Shown piece by piece: positions 31,475-44,262 of a stretch of DNA of 64,000 nt. This DNA is from Romanomermis culicivorax (taxonomy: Eukaryota; Nematoda; Enoplea; Mermithida; Mermithidae): positions 62,001 through 126,000 of the forward strand of contig CAWUHX010000326.1 in the NCBI GenBank assembly GCA_963922205.1, given 5' to 3'. The translations under genes were made by a program, and so were the position numbers. Numbering within the stretch: the first letter of the stretch is position 1; the number at the start of each line of letters is the position of its first letter. The notes beneath the pieces are model-generated. The model did not search any database. It was not told the origin of the DNA and saw only the letters and a program-made list of their open reading frames with translations.

Positions 31475-31727
31475 ACCCGCGAGGACATGATAATACTGAT
31501 CCTTGAAACGACCTGGAGTGAACCTTTTTGGCTCGATTTTCGATGTGAGATGAAGAAGGAAAAATGAAAGGAACTATATGCAAAAAATATGAACAAAGTA
31601 TGTATGTAAATACAATAAATAGGAAGTGAATAATGTACAAATCAATAAATACACACAATAAACAACAAGTAAACGACTTACCTTACTTACCTGTACCTCA
31701 CCCGATCCAGACTGGTATGGTCACCAG
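31475..31727 (-). promoter_or_regulatory. 5' leader of element C with splice donors
   Basis: Next to the 5' LTR, read leftward, the sequence starts CTGGTGACCATACCAG (candidate primer-binding TGGTGACC..., tRNA not named). About 30 bp further, near 31680-31695, are two overlapping GTAAG donors (ACAGGTAAGTAAGGTAAG), the place of a retroviral major splice donor. Confidence 0.5.
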
Positions 31728-32157
31728 TGAAAGATGGTTGTTTTGGTGAGGGAAGTGGGTCAGGGGGGGTGCAGCGGAGGGTACCAGGTCGGATCACTTG
31801 TGGGTTCGGGGGTTGGTAAGTATGGCAAGGGGTGGTGAAGGGGATGAGCAAAGAATAAAAATAAACCCTAGTCAATATTCAATGAAAAGATGAATGACAT
31901 AGACCACCCAGAATGCCTGGAGTGGAGACGACGATGAATCTCTTTCCCTGTTTTATCCAACACTGAACTAAGAACAACAAACTAAATACAATTTGCCTTT
32001 ATGGCCCACAAAACGATTTATGCAAAAATATTTATACAAGTTTTTGATATACATATTACTATATTTATGAATGTGTATTCGATTATTCATTGTTTACTGT
32101 AATTACAAAATATGAAATAAATGGTAATACCAGTTAAGCTAAGTGTGGTATACTACA
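31728..32157 (-). repeat. 5' LTR of element C
   Basis: 430 bp, same ends as 19267-19680. It is followed by CTTA (32158-32161), the second copy of the target duplication. Confidence 0.93.
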
Positions 32158-32161
32158 CTTA

Positions 32162-33069
32162 TAGCAGTGTATATTTTGCTGGTACTGTGAGTGTGTTGAC
32201 CAATGGTCACATACCCTTACAGGTAGTCAACCCGAATACACATTCAGTGGTTCTCTACCTGCACATGATCATCAGTGATATCCAGATTCACACTGATCTC
32301 TCATGGGGATTGGTGGTCAAATCTGATACTGTCCTTGATCGGAAGTGGGTCGAGGCAAATGCTGTGATATCCCCTGATATCTCCTCACAGGACAGGACAG
32401 CATTGATTGACCTGCTGGTCGCATACACTGACCTCTATGCTATTGATGAGAAGGACACAAGTTCCACTGGCCTTGTGCATCACGAGGTCTGCATGGGAGA
32501 CACCCGCCCAGTCCACCGATTACCTTACAGCACTGCACCCAAGGAAAAGGACCTCATCATGCAACAAGTCAGATCGCTCCAGGAAAAAGGTATTATTCGG
32601 CCTAGCACATCACCGTGGGCTACGAATACCATCCTGGTGCATAAGAAAAATGGGTTGCACCAGATGTGTGTGGACTTTTGTGGACTTAACAAGGTCATGA
32701 AAAAAGGATGTCTATGCTCTCCCACTGATAGATGATAGCCTCAACACACTAAAGGGTATGAAATACTTTACTATCCTTGATCAGGCTAATGCCTACTGGT
32801 CCATACCTATTGCCAATGCACGGACAAGGAAAAGATGGCATTTGATATGCCTATTGGACTTTCCGAGTTCCACTACCTGCCTTTTGGCCTCTGTAAGGCC
32901 CCTGGGACATTCCAAAGTCTCATGGACCTGCTCCTAATGGGAATACAGTGGCATACAGCATTGACCTATCTCCTTGACATCTTGGTATTTGGGAACTCTC
33001 ACACCCAGATGCTTGAGCGCCAGATGGATGTGTTTACCCATCTCAGTCAGGGTGGAATGAAGCTCAGAC
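32162..33069 (+). pseudogene. Reverse transcriptase remnant (fossil D)
   Basis: Starts with the protease-RT linker (TNGHIPLQVVNPNTHSVVLYL), then PVHRLPYSTAPKEKD, KGIIRPSTSPWATNTILVHKK, the FTILDQANAYWSIPI strand pair, FHYLPFGLCKAPGTFQ and the active-site strand LTYLLDILVFGNS in the place of YxDD. It ends abruptly at the LTR of element B, so RNase H and integrase are absent. Confidence 0.8.
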
Positions 33070-33578
33070 TGTTAGGCTGCTGTGGGGTTAAGATGATGTA
33101 ACCGGCCTTTGGGTTTAGACAAAGGAAGTTGCAACAGTTCTGACCACAGGCAAACAAAAACAATAAACTAAAAACTCTCTCACATGTTTCACCAGATACT
33201 CCCCAGTACTTCACCAAACCTCAGGCAGAACACCTTGGCACGTACATCAGGAGATCCTACCCAAGTCTCCAATCCTAAACTTATAAAATCCTCCACTACA
33301 CTCACAAAACAATACAAGTTACTGGTCCAACTTGTATTGGGAAAATGGCGGTGACACAAAAAATAGCAATAAGAAAATTATAAAAAACGACTTTGGCAGG
33401 GATGCTCCAAATAAAATCTTAATATTTTCACAATGAATGAAAACATAAAAACACAGGAAACAGTGGCTACATTTCTCCATGCAAATTTTCCTTTCTTTTT
33501 CTGCCACTTTTTGCCGAGTCCTTCCCCCTGCTCACCGATGCCGGAAGCTGAACACCTGCACCTGTGGCAACCCGGACA
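33070..33578 (-). repeat. 3' LTR of element B
   Basis: 509 bp; starts TGTTAGGCTG and ends CCGGACA, followed by TCCCTTGG and a GACC-x4-GGGAGGTGAAAA block that is also found just inside the A-family LTR. ATGCAAAT at 33479-33486. Confidence 0.85.
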
Positions 33579-34312
33579 TCCCTTGGCCCTCAAAACCGAC
33601 CAATGGGAGGTGAAAACCTTTCTGCAGCCTGGGTATCATACTGAGGCCCCGACTGCATAACAGTTTTCCCCTCGGAAAACAAATTTTTTGGGCTACCCCT
33701 CCAAGATGTGATCCAGCCCCTACCAGGTCCTTCAGGTGACAGCAATCAATCCATTCGGCAGGGCACTCCTTTTCAGGCTACCAGTACGACCACAAATGTA
33801 GTTCAGCCAGGACTTTGACGTTGATCTGTGCCTAGATCCGGGGCGCCGCCATTCCTCTTCTCCCGTGTACTGGTTTTTACAGCATAGGGGTTGAGCTACC
33901 ACAGGTGCACTTCCTCTAAGATCAGCTGCTCACCACATTGCCCCGTCCAATACAAATCTACACAATAAAAAATATTTTTATAAAATATTTCAATTTTACC
34001 TGATTTACAAAATAATTTTATAAATGCAAATAAAAATTATCACGTCTTCATCTTTTTCAGGCCCTGAAATTAACGAGAAAAAATATGAGGGCTATATACA
34101 CACCCGAAATAAGATGGACGAAAAGACGAAATGGGCAACTTTTGGGCACTGGGAACGAGAAAAATTTAAAAATTTAAAGCAACAATAAAACGAGATAATA
34201 TATTTTTTTTGGTTTTTGTGTTATATTTGTGTTTTTGTATTTTTGTATTTTTTAAAATAAAATTTGTACGAAATAACAAATTTTGGTCCAAAAATTGAGC
34301 GGATATATAAAA
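33579..34312 (-). other. 3' untranslated region of element B
   Basis: No coding frame. The equivalent of 1624-2368 in A1. Confidence 0.5.
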
Positions 34313-36478
34313 TTATTGTTGCCCGCCACCACCATAACCGCCATATTGGAAGCTACCACGGTGAGGATAGGGACCACCCCGAGCTCCACAACCCCTGAGG
34401 AATCCCCCAAAAACTCCTCAAGGTTGGGTCACACGAGGGGCCCCGGCCTTCACCTGACCTCTATACGGTTGCACATTGACCATTCTGAAGGACTCCAGAA
34501 GCTGAGGTACTGGACCTTCCTTGACTCTGTTGATTCGCATACGGCAATTTAAATACTCCAGGCTGTTGCGGACCCTGCAAGTGAGATGACTGTCATGAGT
34601 GCTGGCTCCTAGTCCTGGACGTATCTCAAGGTTGCCTTTCTGTTGAAATGGGAATCTTGAAGGGTTCACCCTCCTCATCCTCTGCTTTCTGGAACTTACC
34701 AGAAAACCTCAGAACCATATCAGACAACCTTCTCTTTGCTGCCATATCCATTGCAGTTTGTTGGTGTTCCTGCATTCCGTTGGCATATGCTTCCCTGAAT
34801 GCAGTACTACCCTCTCCCCACAAGTAGATTGAATAGTACTTTTCCATCACAAATGACTTGGCCCCTGCATCAACTGCACCAAAGTGTCTTGGGCCCAACT
34901 GCTGTTGTTCCAACTTTTGCAGCACCATGGTACATAAGTATCTCACGGCTGCCATCACTATCTCTGCATCAAAATGATGAAACCAATTGGGCATCAATTT
35001 GAGCCAAACATACTCCCAAACGGGCTCAGGAATGTTTATGTGATCATACAGGAAACCACCTTGAACTTCAAAGTGATCCCCATAGTTCTCATAAAGCTCC
35101 TCTACTCCATTATTCACCAATGCTCAGATGATTTGATTCCTATCATCATCCGGCATATCCTGAGCAAAAAATTCGATCACCTCCAGTGTCCAAAAATCTA
35201 TCCTTCCTTTCACAACTGGAAATTCCTTATGGACGTCCCAGTAGTCTCTCAAAACAGAACTCAGGTACTCCAAAGTTACTTCTTTATCTCTACTTCTCTT
35301 GACCGGCTTAGTCGGTTCCGATGTATAGGGTTTATAAATAACTTTTTTCCCAGAGGAACTGCTCTGGGTCTGCTGAGAAGTCTGCTCCACTTTAGACATG
35401 GGCTTGGCCAAAGTACCTTTCGTCGTTGCACTTACCTGAGATGCAGTCAATTTACTGGGTACCTTGGCTGAAGCTACCGTCGACTGAACTTAGTTGAATC
35501 AGTAAATAAAGTCATGGATCCAACAAATTTTGAGTCCACAGACCCAGAACTTCCTGTCTTCTGTCCTTCATCATCACTTATTTCAATCACATCTTCCCCA
35601 TCTCTCCTTTTAGCCCTATTGGCCTTTCGGGCTATCTTTCGCCTTCCTAACCTTTTAATCTGGTTGTCCGTACAGCCCTCTTCTCTAAACTTTCTATCCT
35701 CCTCAGCCGTATAAATGTCTGGTATACCACCATCTATTTCTGGATCTCTTGGCGCTATTTGAACTGCGGGCACCGCCTTGCTGATGGCAGGTTGGATGGC
35801 CTGCGTACTAGCTGGCTGTGCCGCCAATTTTGGGATATGATAAGCAGTAGGCGGCTTGGCTGGAGTTTGCATGGCTGTAGGCGCTGCCAGAGGCATCAGC
35901 TGCGCCGTAAAACCAGCCAGTACTCGCTCCAGCTGCTTCTGCTGCTGATCTAATCTCACTTTCAGCTCCGCAAGCTATTTTATAAAAATCTCCTTCTGTC
36001 TCTCGATTTCTTTCTCAGCTTGTTCCCTGAGCCTTGCTTCAATTTCTTCTATGGTTGGACTTGCAGCAATCATTATCAGATTGCTTTCATCCACCATCTG
36101 TTCAGCCCTAACATCCATCCCAGAAAGTAAACTTTCTGTCTGATCTACCAAGGATGTTACCTGCATTTCTTGATCAGGTTGTATCAATGATTCAACAGTG
36201 ACCTCCTTGTCCACTTCTAAATCATCTCCTTCCTGATTTAAGTCTATGGGGGTGTTGAGGTCTGCAGGTATTGCTTGTTGCTGTGCTTTTGCTGCAATAG
36301 GCTCAGCCTGCATCCCCTGCACCTGATCCATCTTACTCTTATCAACTCTAGATTGCTGACTTGCTGTTGTGCTTACCTTAGTGCCTGTAACCAGCACTGA
36401 CGGTTGCTTACCTATCGGCGTCACCACAACCTTATCACCAATATGGGTAATCTGGATTCCTGGAGCATCAGACAGCAA
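34313..36478 (-). pseudogene. ORF C (element B)
   Basis: Leftward coding remnants with the same parts as ORF C of A1. They are a coiled-coil-like Glu/Gln-rich start, GGIPDIYTAEED and the basic stretch RRKIARKANRAKRR, a Ser-rich linker, then the core with ENYGDHFEVQGGF, IPEPVWEYVWLKLMP and VRYLCTMVLQ. The C-terminal tail is Gly/Tyr-rich, ending GYGGGGQQ. The core matches A1 at about one residue in three by eye. Broken. Confidence 0.7.
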
Positions 36479-37511
36479 TGTTGGCTAAAATAATGGTGGT
36501 TCGTAACCTTGAACATATTCTGGTTGATACACCAACACGCTTCACTTCTGATTTTCTTTCGTAGCATCCTCGCTCATATCTTTCGGGGTATCGCAGACCT
36601 GGCACTCGGACAGCTATTTGACAGAAATAAAATCTTTGGTAGCAGTACGGGTTTTCCTTGTACTGCGGGCATTCCACCAAATACTTCAATCTTTCTGCCA
36701 GTCTTTGCTCCCACAATTTTGTCTTCGGCAAAAATCAGATCCGCATGAACCGGAAACAATGTCCTCAACAAGTAATTGCATCATCTTTGGTTGGCGTATG
36801 CACTTCTGTCACTGGAACACTATTCAAAAAAGATAAATACTGCCCGTATTTATCTCCCCTCTACAACATCTTCAACATTTCTTCCTTTCCTTCGGGGCTA
36901 AAGGATCTCAAATAGTTGTGGTCAAGGAGAGAGGTAAGGTACTCATCTGCTTCCACTCTGCAATGTGGCCAAAATAAATGAAACGAAAGGGGAAGTTTAT
37001 TGCACACTGGCTCCAAATTCTTAAAATTGTCTTCAATAAATATTTCAGAATATAGAGCGATATCCATGCTCCAGTGTTGTTTTACCTACGAGTCTTTACC
37101 ATTCCATATTTGGACTGGTTCATACTCGTGGTAATCAACTTCTAGAGATGTTATCTCCAAAAACTGTTTAGTTTCTTTCCTATACCTTAGGATATTTTCA
37201 TACAAAACCATAGATACTGGTTCATCAAGTCTACTAAAACTTTTCCCTTGATTAACCATATCCACTACCTTCTTCGTAATGTGAGCTCTAATCTGCTTTT
37301 CTGACAAAGCTTCTTTAAACTCTTCATCTTCACTTACTGTATCATAACTGTCCACATTCTTACTTTTCTCCTTGATGGTATGATCTGGATGAATACCTTT
37401 AGGGATGCTTACATCTCTCCCTCTGTTTGGATTCACTTCGTAATGAGGGAAGCTGTACTCCATATAGCCTCCAAATGAGGTATCCATTAGGGCAGCCATA
37501 TGGGCATCCAT
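36479..37511 (-). pseudogene. ORF B (element B)
   Basis: Matches ORF B of A1 in order: an EMDA-x7-MDTSFGGYM start (the place of the third exonuclease motif and its following helix), SMVLYENILRY, LPLSFHLFWPHCR, EGKEEMLKML and NPYCYQRFYF followed by PGLRYPERY. Broken, but the blocks are unmistakable. Unknown function. Confidence 0.7.
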
Positions 37512-37796
37512 CTCCTACCTCATTATGAGCTATACAGCCCATGATTGTGGCTCTTCCACTTCCGGGCTTCAACAAAAGGTTTGCGGGAGTCCCAAAAACT
37601 TAGCTCACATACTCTTGTGTGACTTTTTCTGTATCAAAACCAATAATTGGCTGTCCTCGAAACCGACTATCCTTCATGGTTTCGATCCTCTCAGCCACCT
37701 TACCTATCTCTACAAATTCCAATGGAAATCATCCGAAATTTGTTAGGAACCATCCTTCTAATTCCCCGACTCTGACAACTCATTTAACGTTGTAGT
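37512..37796 (-). pseudogene. Exonuclease-like remnant (element B)
   Basis: Read leftward from the acceptor at 37797, the start matches A1 (x-YNVK...), then Exo I occurs as RGQPIIGFDTEKVTQE with Asp at 37633-37635 and Glu at 37627-37629. Only about 280 bp separate this from ORF B, much less than in A1, so the domain is strongly shortened here. Confidence 0.6.
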
Positions 37797-38379
37797 CTAA
37801 AACTTCAGACAAAATATTTACCCAAGCAGACAGACATCGGCTAGTTTCTACCTTCACCACAGATAGTAAGCACAAATAGGAAAAAATTTGCAAGCAGGGG
37901 ACAATAAGGTACCAAACATATATTGGGTTAGTGTTGGCAGATAGTTAAACACAAGTGCGGCCCTGACTTCTACCTTATATGGGAGTACACACACAGACCA
38001 CCTGCATCTTCCATCACTCGACTGCATGCCATCTCAATCCAACGCCCAAAATGGCATATCCAACCAACGAATTAAGAATTTCCAAGAAGAATTTAAAATA
38101 TACTTACTAATTTACCCAAAATGAGGAAATTCATAGAAATTTAGATAAAGATGGAATTTTAAAATTTAAATAATTTCAAAATTATCTACCCCTAATCGAC
38201 TAGTTGCTACACTCAACTCCTTCCCCATCACATAGACGAATTTATTCAACTCACTATGTGTGTAGAGGAATGATGAAGTTTGGCAAAAAGTCCAAATCTC
38301 ATTCTATGGGCAGCTTTGCCACACTCTTTCAAGTTTGACAGAACAATTTTTTTTACCACTAAATTTTGAGAATTGCCTA
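37797..38379 (-). other. Left part of element B intron
   Basis: The acceptor TTTAG|ACTACAACGTT ends at 37797. The intron runs to the donor at 53127 and is interrupted by A2 from 38380 to 53033. Its own length would be about 670 bp, close to the 681 bp in A1. No gene. Confidence 0.65.
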
Positions 38380-39000
38380 TGTTGTGCAGGTCTTTCCTTA
38401 AGAGGCGTAAGAAAATATGTATGGTTCTGGTCTGAACTGACCTGTTAGAACTGATCCCTTCACTAAGCCTCTGTGATATTGCAACAGTCCGGTTCCCGAG
38501 ACCTACAACAACAAAGATACTTTAACCTCAAATGCGGGGCCTAACCAAGGAGCTCCACAGTCTCCTAGCTGAGACAAGGAAACCCCTCAGGGATAAACTT
38601 ACCTGGGTATAACCCGTAAGGGGTTTCCCAAAGCTTACCTGGTGCAAGCTGGCGCCTGGGCCTCTGGCCCTCCGCCTTTGTCGATTGGAGTAATCTAAAT
38701 AAATAAACAAATGTATTAAACAATAAATCCGATGAAATATGTAAAAGAATGTGGATAAACCACAGTGAATAATATGTAAAAACAAGACGAAATGCTGGGA
38801 AGTTTTAATGGACGCCAGCAAAAATTATATCAAGAATAATATAAAAAGACGATAATACTGAACAAATGATTTCACTATATCCTTTTGGTCTTTCTTTGGC
38901 ACTCCATTTCTATGCAAATGTCTGCGCCGCTGGTCGTCCATTTTTGTCGATTTGCATGTCGATTTCCCCACGCGAATTGCCATCAACAGGGTGCCCAACA
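38380..39000 (-). repeat. 3' LTR of element A2
   Basis: 621 bp, TGTTGTGCAG...GCCCAACA. Octamers ATGCAAAT (38912-38919) and ATTTGCAT (38950-38957). Two leftward CAG|GTAAG donors in the middle. Confidence 0.95.
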
Positions 39001-39750
39001 TTCCTGGGGCGTCGAAACCAACCTACGGGAGGTAGAAAAAAAACTTTCGGCCAAGTTACCCTGGCATTAAAAAGCATTAATCAAAAAGATAAAATCTACT
39101 GCTCTGGCTGACTCCTGATATAACAGTTTGTCTCACTCAGACTCCCGTTTCACAGTCTGTCCTAATCTGACTCCTGTGCTGGTCGTTGGACACAACGAAT
39201 ACTAAGGGCTTTGCCGCAATGGCTGGCAAGTGATGCCCATTTTGACTTCGGCGTTGATGGAATAACCTCCTGCCCTAAGGAGTACGATGGTGACGTTGGT
39301 GCCGAATGTGGTCGATTTCGGGCTCGGCCACTCGGTCTGCATGCTGTGGCAATTCTTTGGCGGTGGGTCTAACCGCATGCAAATCGATTTCCCGCGTCTC
39401 TATTTTTTCTAAATTAAACTAAAATACAAGATTATATTACGATACAAAAAGACGACGCGGGAATGTACGGATATCACAAAATTTAAAATGCGCTAAAAAT
39501 TGAGCAAAAAAAAATGTGGCCAAAAATTTAAAATGTTTTTGCGGTTGCGTTTTGCACCGGTTTTGTCGAAAAGAGAATTTTAGTTGGCCAGCAGCACCGA
39601 AAATTTAAATAATATTTTTGGATTTTATAATTTTTTGATTTTTCTTCTGATTTTTTGTGATTTTATTAGTGTTTTTGGATTTTATATTTTATGAACTTAA
39701 TAAAAATAAATGTGAAAAGATGATTTTTGGGCCGAAATTTGTGCGGCTAT
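39001..39750 (-). other. 3' untranslated region of element A2
   Basis: Closely matches 1624-2368; no coding frame. Confidence 0.6.
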
Positions 39751-41820
39751 TTACTGCTGCTGCCGGCCGCCTCGGTAACCTCGTCGAGGTCTACCTCGAT
39801 AGTATCCCCTCTGGCCTGGTTGGCCTCGGGTCTGACCTCCATCCTGGCCTTGATTACGGCCTTGTTGGCTTCCGCCGCGTCTACCAAGCGGCTCGTAATT
39901 CGGATTATGGAACTGGGCCTCTGGGTCTTGACCTTGGTATTGCCAGGTTCCTCAGCCTCTATAGGGTCGCTGAGAGCGCCCTCTGAAGCCTCCTCTGGCC
40001 TGACCTTGGTCATACCCCGGTCTAGCCCTGTACGGGGCCGGGTTTGAGAACATATCATCTCTCCCCTGCTGCCTTTGTGTTGGACCACTGCTAGTGGAGC
40101 TGCTGCGCTGAGGTTTTTGAGTCCGGAAAGTGGAGTTTAAAGATTTTGATGATATTGATTTTGATCAAGAAAGCAGACTTTTATAAGAAGTGCTAGCAGC
40201 CTCACTATACGACCTCTGGCTGGTTGCAGTAGACGATTGTTGTATCCTCAGTGGTTGTTTCTTAGCCGGAGGGAGTCTAGGCATCTTAAACTTAATTGGG
40301 CTCTTGGCAGCCTTTGCTGATATTTATCAGCTTGCAACCTGTCATTGCCTAGTGTCTTCCTCTTAACACCCATCTGGTTTAACCTCTGCGAGCTCATAAA
40401 GATGTACTGATTAAAGGCTGCAATGTAGACATCGTCTACGCGGTTTCTCTGGGCCTCAACGACTAGTTGTCTATTTGCAAACGAACATGCCTGGGCATAC
40501 CACCTACCAATTGCTGTTGGCTTGATTGGTGCGAAATCCAACTGTAGGAATATCATTAGGGTCACGTATCTAATGGCCATAAAGACGTCTGAAGCGTCAT
40601 AGTCCTAAAGCCACTTGGGGATGAGAACTAAAATAATCCATTCCCAAATTTCCTCAGGGACGCGTTCTCCCTCAAACATAAATCCGCCCTGCATTTTGAA
40701 CTGTTGGCGGTAATTTTCATGGATTTCGGCCATGGCATCATTGACCATTCTATAAATGATTGGCCATTCCTGGCGATCAAAGGCGAAATAATTGGCGACT
40801 TCCGGATTTTCGAATGAGATCGGCCCAATAAGCCGCCTTTGTTCCCGTTGCCACTCTCAATAATCAATCAGAGTTTAAGCTAATTGACCAGGAGTGACAA
40901 ACTGCTGTGGCTCGCTTTCGGGTCTGTTAACCACCACATACAGTTTGACCTTCTTGATCAACTTTTCCTCCGATTCAAGATCGGGCTTTACCAAAACGCT
41001 TACCGCAGGTTTACTACTTTTTGCGGTATTGCTGGTAGGCACGGATTTACTCTTGCCAGATGACATACTAACCTCTCTGCCGATTTTCGATACCGTTCGC
41101 GTCTGAGTGTACGAAGCAGTTGCAGTGGACGCTGTTGTCCTATCCGATTTTGTCTGGCCTCTGGAGGTCTCCGTTCACGTCTGACTCTTTGCAGTCTCCG
41201 TCCTCGTTTGACTATTCGTAGTCTCCGTTCTCGACTTTTGACTTGTCCAATATTCCGGGGTCGTGGTCTCCTCGGCCGTGTCATAGGCTTCATTTTCAGA
41301 ACCGGTGGCGGCCACTCCTTGTTGCTGCTGACCTTGAGCTGCAAGTCTGCGTTGTCTGGCCTTACCTATCCTTACGCCTTACTTTTTCTCTGGCCAAGTG
41401 TCCGATAAATTTTTCCGACATACCTCCAGCTAACATCTGCCGAACTTTATTTGGGGAATAAACTCCAGGGATTCCTTCCTCAGCAATTTTTCCCCTCTTC
41501 ATCAGCTCTGTTGCTGCAATAGCTGAATCTGAGCTGTCATCAGCTAATGCCTGCTCCTTCAGCTTTCTCTCAATTGCCCTTTGACGTAGGAATTCCTGCT
41601 GCGTCAGCCTTCTTTGTTCCTGTATTTTAGCCTGTAGGGCCTCATGCTTTGCTTGTTTTTCATGATTCTTAGGATCTTTAGCTTTCACTGGTATCTCCTG
41701 GGATGGCTCTTGCATCTTTTCCAGTCTGATGTCTATACCCGACATTTTAGTCACTGCTTCATCTATTTGAGTCTGGATCTTTTCCTCCTCAACAGCCTGT
41801 TTCTGAGTTTTGACCTCCAT
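39751..41820 (-). pseudogene. ORF C (element A2)
   Basis: Same length and parts as ORF C of A1: Glu/Gln-rich start, EEGIPGVYSPNKV, basic stretch, Ser/Thr-rich repeats, the QGGF core, the MGVKRK basic segment and the RGG-rich tail ending in Gln codons. Broken in a few places. Its preservation pattern against A1 helps to show which parts are constrained. Confidence 0.75.
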
Positions 41821-41853
41821 CGCATCCTTGTTTTCGGATGTCTGGCCCTCAGA

Positions 41854-43512
41854 TTACAGAATTTCGCCTTCTTCCTCTTCATCAACATCCTCCTCTGAAC
41901 TGGACTCGGAGTCTGAATTTCGTATCCTCGGCAAAAGCTGCTTTACTCTAGGTGGCAAAACAGATGGTGCCAGAGATACAGATTGCATAATATTGACGAC
42001 TTCTGGCTCAGGCTCGGCCGGCTGCTGTATCTGAGCTACCTGAGTCAGCTGTGCCACCGCTGGTTGCGTTTGCGGTGGCACCAGGACTACTACTGCAGCT
42101 GCTTGCGTAGCAGTGGTGTCCAAAGCTGGTTGTGTTGCTTTGACCACTGGCGCTGGCGCTTGCGGCTGGGTCTTAACTTGTCCCGCCCCTCTGGCTTGCG
42201 CTGTTTGGGAAGTAGAGGGACGATTTAATGGTACCTTAGATACCAACTCATGGGCTGGGGTATAAGTTAGCATATACCCAGGCATCTCTGAAGCAATTGT
42301 CCTCTCCCGGAAGCTTTTGCTGACAAACTCCCATCTGAGCTCGAGTGGGTTGTGTGGTGCGTAGGTCATTAGATAATCAGTTGGGGATGCGTCTTCCGTC
42401 ATTGGATACCGCAGTCCCGGTGTCAAAATCTCGAAGCCTACATAGTAAAAGGTTACATAATAGTAAGGGTTTACCTTTTGGCTTCGTCCTTCAATAGCGA
42501 TTTGTCGTCGCGGATTTGCAATATTTCTTTGGCTTCTCGAAATCTTAGCGGGACCAATCCGAACCGATTCTGCCACGCGTATACCCCTTTCTTGGATGGA
42601 AAGCGGGGTTCTGACAGCAGTAGCATTGCTGCTAGCTCTAAATATTAAGCCAGGCGGTCGCCTGACTTCCAGGACATGCGCTTTATCCTTTCCTGTCCTT
42701 CTCTAGTATAACTATTTAAAAAGTTATAATTCAGCAGAGCGCTAGTTTCGTAATCACACTCGGCTCTTGAGTGGCATGAACTTACAGATGACCTCTAACT
42801 TCGCAAAGTTTCGCTTATCTAACATGCCTGATATTTTGGCCAAATTTATCGTATAAAAGTTGGTCTTATAGGCCTGTCTGTGACCTTCAATACCCACTGG
42901 GTAGTGGTTGTTCGCTGAAAACACTTCTTCAGGGCTTTCATCGGGCTTCCCGGCCTGTTGCCAGTCTAGCTCAGCATTTTCACATAACGTCAAAGAAATC
43001 TTACTGTTTAAATCCCAATAGGTTCCACCTGACTTGAGATTTTCCAGGATATCCTCTGCAATGTTAACCTAGTCTGGTATTTGAACGTCCTGGATTTCGT
43101 TGGGATCACTGTCTTCAGTGTGCCCATCGTCCTTCATCGGTTTATTATCTCTCGGGAGCAGTGGATAAAAACCACTTGGCAGTTGAACTCCCTGAGGACA
43201 GATGGGAATACACTCCATGGGTGCGGTATAATAACCGGTGTTATTTCCCTGCATTTGTACGGCCCAACGGTTGTACATTTCACATTTCATCACGTGATAG
43301 ACCATGTTAGGCTGTACCTGATCGGTTTCCATCACTGGGGTGCCTAGCCCCATCTCTCTATTTACGTTGCCTGGAATCATTAAATACTGCTGGTAAAAGT
43401 GTAAGGCAACGGTATTGATCTGTTTGGGATCAACCTTGTCATGATGGAAAATCCGCATTTGCATTAGCAGCTGATCGGCCATGCCATAGTGAATCGCAGC
43501 AAACATGACCAA
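41854..43512 (-). pseudogene. ORF B (element A2)
   Basis: Starts like A1 ([17 protein letters not shown]) and keeps the [19 protein letters not shown] and [10 protein letters not shown] blocks and the Pro/Ala/Gln tail. The WPH block is damaged. Broken in several places; unknown function. Confidence 0.75.
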
Positions 43513-43529
43513 TAAAGAGTAATATGTGT

Positions 43530-44262
43530 CTGGAGCAGCCTACCTAAGCTCTTCTGGCAATATACCTCTAAAGGCAAACCCATCACTGTTCGCCTTTAGT
43601 GAAAAGTCATATTGATAAGGGCCCACGTCTATCAAATAAAATTATGTGAACAGTCCCTTTAACTGAAAGGTTTCGGCACAAATACCTGTTTGAAAACATT
43701 TTTTCTCCAGGTTAACCCCTATCATGGTTAGGGCGAAACGGTCTAAATCAAAGTACCGACCTTTAGTCTTCCTAAGATGTTCCCTTAAGGGCACAGTTTT
43801 ATCCCTGTCCTTATTTTCTCGCCCTGCACCACATACGTTATAAATACTCATAACATCCTCCAATACTGAATATCCAGCGAACAGCATGTCGGAAATCAGA
43901 AAATCGTGGAGGCTTGTCCATTCTCTGAGTATCATGATCGTGGTATCGATAACGTATGTTTGACTGTTGGTTAGCGCGAAGCTCACATATCGGGCAAATT
44001 GTTTTTCCATCGGATTGTCGACCTCTCTCGGTTTGAACAAGGTGGCGACTTTATCCTGATGGACTTTTTCGATGTCAAATCCACAAACTGGCTGTCCTCT
44101 GAAGATTGAAACTTCTTGGATGAAGTGGAGTACCTGGCTGACTTTCCCGATGCCTACCATTCTAGGTTCCTTGGGATTAGCCGGCCAGTATCCAAATGTG
44201 GCCTTGAACCACTGGTCCAGTTCGTGGATTCGCACAACCCTCTTGACGTTGTAATTGAAACA
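43530..44262 (-). pseudogene. DEDD exonuclease-like domain (element A2)
   Basis: Keeps Exo I (GFDIEKV) and Exo II ([15 protein letters not shown]); the third motif region next to ORF B is recognisable ([10 protein letters not shown] in place of [10 protein letters not shown]). Between Exo I and II the changes relative to A1 are mostly conservative. Broken. Confidence 0.65.

Larger units (their letters stand above)
19267..32157 (-). mobile_element. Element C: 12.9 kb Gypsy-type LTR element with accessory cassette, inserted in fossil D
   Basis: LTRs begin TGAAAGATGG and end ATACTACA. The target duplication CTTA lies at 19263-19266 and 32158-32161, and the D coding sequence is continuous across it. 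Reading leftward: gag, protease, RT, RNase H, integrase, leader exon, intron, exonuclease-like part fused to an ORF B relative, and an ORF C relative. The LTRs differ by roughly 6% plus small indels by eye. It is broken at many places. It is a different family from A and B: LTRs share no sequence and proteins are only distantly similar. Confidence 0.92.
16500..33069 (+). mobile_element. Fossil D: rightward retroelement with envelope-like, protease-like and RT parts, split by element C
   Basis: Coding remnants read rightward from about 16500 to 19266 and resume at 32162, the two halves separated exactly by element C and its CTTA duplication. The parts in order are envelope-like (16507-17660), protease-like 1 (17730-18190), protease-like 2 (18740-19240), the linker to reverse transcriptase and the RT itself (32162-33069). 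The RT stops where the LTR of element B begins. No LTR of D is visible in the window. Many breaks; this is an old fossil. Ty3/Gypsy-like RT; exact family not assigned. Confidence 0.75.
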
